From Candidatus Saccharimonadota bacterium (GTDB lineage Bacteria; Patescibacteriota; Saccharimonadia; Saccharimonadales; UBA4665), in assembly GCA_028289265.1 (NCBI GenBank), contig JAQGGU010000024.1, forward strand, positions 1 through 7,033: a DNA stretch of 7,033 nt, in the 5' to 3' direction. Shown piece by piece: positions 4,426 to 7,033 of this stretch (the first letter of the stretch is position 1; each line of letters begins with the position of its first letter). The position numbers and the translations under genes are program-made. Under the pieces are notes generated by a model. That model was not told where the DNA came from. It searched no databases and saw nothing but the letters and a program-made list of their open reading frames with translations.

Positions 4426-6738
4426 TTAACGGTTTCTTCGCCGCCAATCGGGCTTCCAACCATGACGACGCTGCTTCCTATTGTGATTGCCGGGACGGCT
4501 ATGCTCAGGGGCATTCAAGCTGTCAGCAAATTCCTTATCGAGCCAGCTCTCCAGCTTGGCGAGTTTAAAGAGTTCGATTTTTTCTCTCTTGGGCAGCTCT
4601 GCGACAGAGATCGCACCATGAACGATGCCACGAACCTTTTCTTCGATTCGTTTCAGGGGGATAGCCGGTATGCGGTGGAAGTTAGCGTTACTTAGAGTCT
4701 GGCGTTGCTTTTCCAACTGTTGCAGCAGCCAACTGGCATATTGAGCGATGAACAGCTTTTGATTGCCAGGAGTCCGATCCAATATAGGCGTTCCTGAAAC
4801 TTCGATAGTACGTCCGCGGAACTTTATTTGTCCCCGTTCTGCCAATGTACCAAGGTATGCATCGAAATAAACTTTGCTTTGGCCAATTTTGAAGAGGTCT
4901 GGCGCCAGTTCCTGAAGCCAGACTGGATTGACTGCCGTAATGTCGTTTACCAGGTGTAATGTCTCCAAGCCCCTAGGCGTCGCCACTTCCAGATCAAATG
5001 GCGTCCCGGTAAAGATGCCGGCCCCCTTGACCACGCTGGTAGTAGAAATCTCACGGCGCTTCTTAGAATGCAAATGGACAGCTTCATTGATACCTTCAAG
5101 TATCCATATCTGATGCAGCTGACCGGCAGTGATACATTTGAGCAAGGGCTCTTCCTCATCAGGCTGGACTGGCACGGGAGAGCTATCTTCTAGACCCAGG
5201 TCCCGGGCAAGCCGCACTCGTACTTCCTCTGCTTTATCTACGTTTTTACTTATAATGCCGAGCTCTTCATACTCTTCTTCAGGTATTGATGACATAGCCA
5301 GAAAAATATCGTACTGCGCCAGCAAGTCTGAACGAGACTGGCGGGTATAACGGCGCCAACCGCTATACCGAGGACCACCTTTTACGATGCCACCTACCTC
5401 CTGGATGGCTATGATAGTCGCCAACTTCAACCGTATTTCCGGAGAATATTTTTCTGATTCCACGAGCATCCTGCCATAACTCGATTCGACAGGGAAGCGC
5501 TCCATCCGGCGACCTATATCTGTGACAATTCCACCTTTTAGAGCGCCAAGGCTGGTGAGAGTGCGTTTGGCGCGTTTTATAGTATTTTTGCTTGGCGCGT
5601 GGAAGAACTCAAGGCTTTCAATGTCGATACTAATATTAGCCAAACGCAGTACGAGCCGGTCTATGTGTTTGCGCATGATCTCCGGCACGCCGTATGCCGG
5701 CCTGTCTTCTAATGGCGAACAGGACATGCGGTTGAATCGGGCTAGGGTATATACGCCTGGTTTTGTACGCCCTGCACGCCCGGCACGCTGTAGACAATCT
5801 GCCTGTGATACTTCTGATATAAAAAGTCCTTCAACACCGTTTCGCACTTCAGCCCTCCGTTCCAGCCCGGAATCTATGACGACATCTATGTCGTCGATAG
5901 TAATGCTCGTCTGAGCTATATTGGTAGAAAGTATCACCTTGCCATTAGCATATTTACCAAAAGCCTGTTGCTGGGCCTCCGGCTCGAGCTGGCTGTGAAG
6001 AGGGATAACCGGTACGCCGGAAGCCATGGCATCGATCTCTTCCGCAACTTGCTCAATCTCTGCCTTGCCCGGTAAAAAGACGAGTATGTTTGATCCACGC
6101 CGCTGCAACTGTGTTTCTATCTCGGCTACCAGGTCTTTCGCGTAGCGGTGTTCTACGGGATACGTTCTGCCGGGGACACTTATCGGCTGTACAGTTTCAA
6201 AATAAGCCGCCAGACTATCAGCCTCAATGGTCGCGCTCATAAGTACCAGCTTGAAACGAGGCTCTTCCTGGCAGCGCTTTTTCGCCCATGCTATGAGCAC
6301 TTCCATATTCTCATTCCACTCATGTATCTCGTCCAGTACGAGTACTTGATGGTCGTTCGTACCGCTACCCGTCAGCTCACGGACCAGCTGCAGCCCGTCG
6401 GTACAATAGAGAATGATATTCTCAGGGCTGTCATCCTGTTCATGTGCAGTACGGTAGCCGACTAAGTTGGAGCAATCTTTGCCCATCCTCCAGGAAAATT
6501 CCTGTCGCACGCGTCCACTCAAATTCCTTGCTGCCAGGATTCGCGGCTGGGTAACGATTATTTTTTTATACCCATGCTCGGCTAGGAACTGCGGTACTTG
6601 CGTACTTTTACCGGCACCAGTCTCAGCCGTTATGATGGTAACCTGGTTGGTGTCAACGGATTCGACTATCTGTGCCCGCTGCTCATAAATCGGCAGTGCA
6701 TATATAGAATCTAGAGAGACGGGTGTGTCTTTATTCAT
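4426..6738 (-). CDS. HrpA/HrpB-like DEIH-box ATP-dependent RNA helicase
   Basis: ATP-dependent RNA helicase/translocase of the DExH group, 770 residues from ATG 6738. Landmarks in order (approximate residues): Walker A TGAGKST (40-46), TQPRILAAR (63-71), CTDGLQLVREL, DEIH (136-139) with Ile in place of the usual Ala, MSATIEA, VFLPGKAEIEQV, STNIAQTSITIDDIDVVIDSG and QRAGRAGR (317-324). A winged-helix/ratchet region follows, then a C-terminal domain and a basic Arg-rich tail (QRRHGWKPDWRRRNR). It is far shorter than E. coli HrpA (~1300) and near HrpB (~809); GRTYPVEHRY recalls HrpB. Bacterial relatives are linked to RNA and ribosome maintenance. I prefer ATG 6738 over 6747 because TACAAT (6751-6746) overlaps the upstream ATG and puts transcription start at 6738. 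It converges on the secreted-protein gene. Confidence 0.92.
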   Translation of the reverse strand: MNKDTPVSLDSIYALPIYEQRAQIVESVDTNQVTIITAETGAGKSTQVPQFLAEHGYKKIIVTQPRILAARNLSGRVRQEFSWRMGKDCSNLVGYRTAHEQDDSPENIILYCTDGLQLVRELTGSGTNDHQVLVLDEIHEWNENMEVLIAWAKKRCQEEPRFKLVLMSATIEADSLAAYFETVQPISVPGRTYPVEHRYAKDLVAEIETQLQRRGSNILVFLPGKAEIEQVAEEIDAMASGVPVIPLHSQLEPEAQQQAFGKYANGKVILSTNIAQTSITIDDIDVVIDSGLERRAEVRNGVEGLFISEVSQADCLQRAGRAGRTKPGVYTLARFNRMSCSPLEDRPAYGVPEIMRKHIDRLVLRLANISIDIESLEFFHAPSKNTIKRAKRTLTSLGALKGGIVTDIGRRMERFPVESSYGRMLVESEKYSPEIRLKLATIIAIQEVGGIVKGGPRYSGWRRYTRQSRSDLLAQYDIFLAMSSIPEEEYEELGIISKNVDKAEEVRVRLARDLGLEDSSPVPVQPDEEEPLLKCITAGQLHQIWILEGINEAVHLHSKKRREISTTSVVKGAGIFTGTPFDLEVATPRGLETLHLVNDITAVNPVWLQELAPDLFKIGQSKVYFDAYLGTLAERGQIKFRGRTIEVSGTPILDRTPGNQKLFIAQYASWLLQQLEKQRQTLSNANFHRIPAIPLKRIEEKVRGIVHGAISVAELPKREKIELFKLAKLESWLDKEFADSLNAPEHSRPGNHNRKQRRHGWKPDWRRRNR

Positions 6739-6745
6739 AAATACC

Positions 6746-6751
6746 ATTGTA
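6746..6751 (-). promoter_or_regulatory. -10 box of the helicase gene, leaderless
   Basis: On the minus strand TACAAT (5 of 6 to consensus) is followed by exactly 7 bases and then ATG 6738. Its last two bases are the first two of the alternative ATG at 6747, which therefore cannot be on the mRNA if this box is used. No good -35 is visible at the usual distance. Confidence 0.5.
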
Positions 6752-6866
6752 ATCTACTTGCAACGAATAGCGTTTCAGTTCCGAAGGGGAAGGGAAATAT
6801 GAACGATACTTTGCCGTACGGTTTGACTGCGGACGTGGCAACTGTCGCCAGTTACTGAGACCGGCA

Positions 6867-7033
6867 TCAGTTTGAATCGTTCGCATCCAGTTCATTTAGA
6901 GCCTTACCGTACTCTTCTAGCGTAGTGCCCGGGAACTCAAGATAATACTTGGTACGATATCCTTCGAGCACCCTTTCGTCTAGAGTCGCAAGGCCTAGCG
7001 GATACACAGTTGCCAGTATCTCGGCATCAAACG
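6867..7033 (-). CDS. Hypothetical protein, C-terminal part only
   Basis: Open minus-strand frame that runs off the right edge and ends at TGA (6869-6867). The visible 54 residues start FDAEILATVYPLG and end LNELDANDSN. They are well-mixed acidic, basic and aromatic residues (ERVLEGYRTKYYLEFPGTTL), typical of a folded soluble domain rather than a chance frame. The last 12 residues look like a flexible acidic tail. I do not recognise the family. A faint likeness to the C-terminal strand of CYTH-type phosphatases (a Y-x-LE-F/I pattern followed by a helix) is too weak to call. The stop lies 128 bases before the helicase start on the same strand, and the helicase has its own -10 box, so co-transcription is not required. 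Confidence 0.65.
   Translation of the reverse strand, partial: FDAEILATVYPLGLATLDERVLEGYRTKYYLEFPGTTLEEYGKALNELDANDSN

Noticed and set aside
4329..4568. 79-residue plus-strand frame beginning in the gap after the terminator
   Set aside because: Its second half runs antisense into the helicase gene, it has no ribosome binding site, and its composition (scattered Cys and His) looks random.
5522..5914. 130-residue plus-strand frame inside the helicase region
   Set aside because: Antisense shadow of a gene with full helicase motifs; its Arg/Ser-rich composition is typical of a reverse-frame artefact.
1..7033. CRISPR array, transposase, prophage, tRNA or rRNA
   Set aside because: No regularly spaced repeats, transposase motifs, phage structural genes or cloverleaf-like segments were seen on either strand.

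Overview
The window looks like a compact bacterial chromosome segment of intermediate GC, with TGA read as stop. The best guess is Candidate Phyla Radiation/Patescibacteria, probably Candidatus Saccharibacteria. The reasons are very small genes, short spacers, several genes that appear to start at or within a few bases of the transcription start (leaderless), tiny two-helix membrane proteins, a small secreted Asn/Thr-rich 'TSGD' protein and a lone thermonuclease. This placement rests on gene style and protein resemblance, not on a marker gene.

Layout, left to right. A hypothetical gene (+) runs in from the left edge to 423. A divergent diacylglycerol/lipid kinase (454-1398, +) has its own extended -10 promoter. 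Immediately behind its stop lies the C-terminal half of an Hsp20 small heat-shock protein with no first half (about 1401-1604), followed by a strong terminator. A promoter nested in the terminator tail starts a two-gene operon: a P-loop kinase of the AAA_33/polynucleotide-kinase type (1692-2213) and, overlapping by ATGA, a membrane-anchored or secreted thermonuclease (2210-2794). Next comes a 53-residue acidic protein (2864-3025) with a textbook Shine-Dalgarno and a long-stem terminator.

The middle (3123-3544) holds two tiny membrane proteins on the minus strand; the 57-residue one is easily missed because it is so short. The 227 bases from 3545 to 3771 hold no convincing gene, only the promoter of that protein and an inverted repeat around a perfect TTGACA. 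A 22-codon ORF with a strong Shine-Dalgarno and a hairpin then precedes a secreted 112-residue protein (3856-4194), which ends at a bidirectional terminator. I see nothing convincing in 4250-4425 except a run of seven G.

The right third is a 770-residue HrpA/HrpB-like DEIH-box helicase (6738-4426, minus). It is followed by a non-coding gap and the C-terminus of an unrecognised minus-strand gene running off the right edge.

Functionally the window is mixed: membrane lipid phosphorylation, nucleic-acid breakdown and end processing, RNA remodelling, and several small envelope or secreted proteins. I found no defence island, CRISPR array, tRNA, rRNA or transposase. The observations most worth following are the recurring leaderless promoter geometry, the beheaded Hsp20, the altered signature motif of the lipid kinase, and the leader ORF plus hairpin ahead of the secreted protein.
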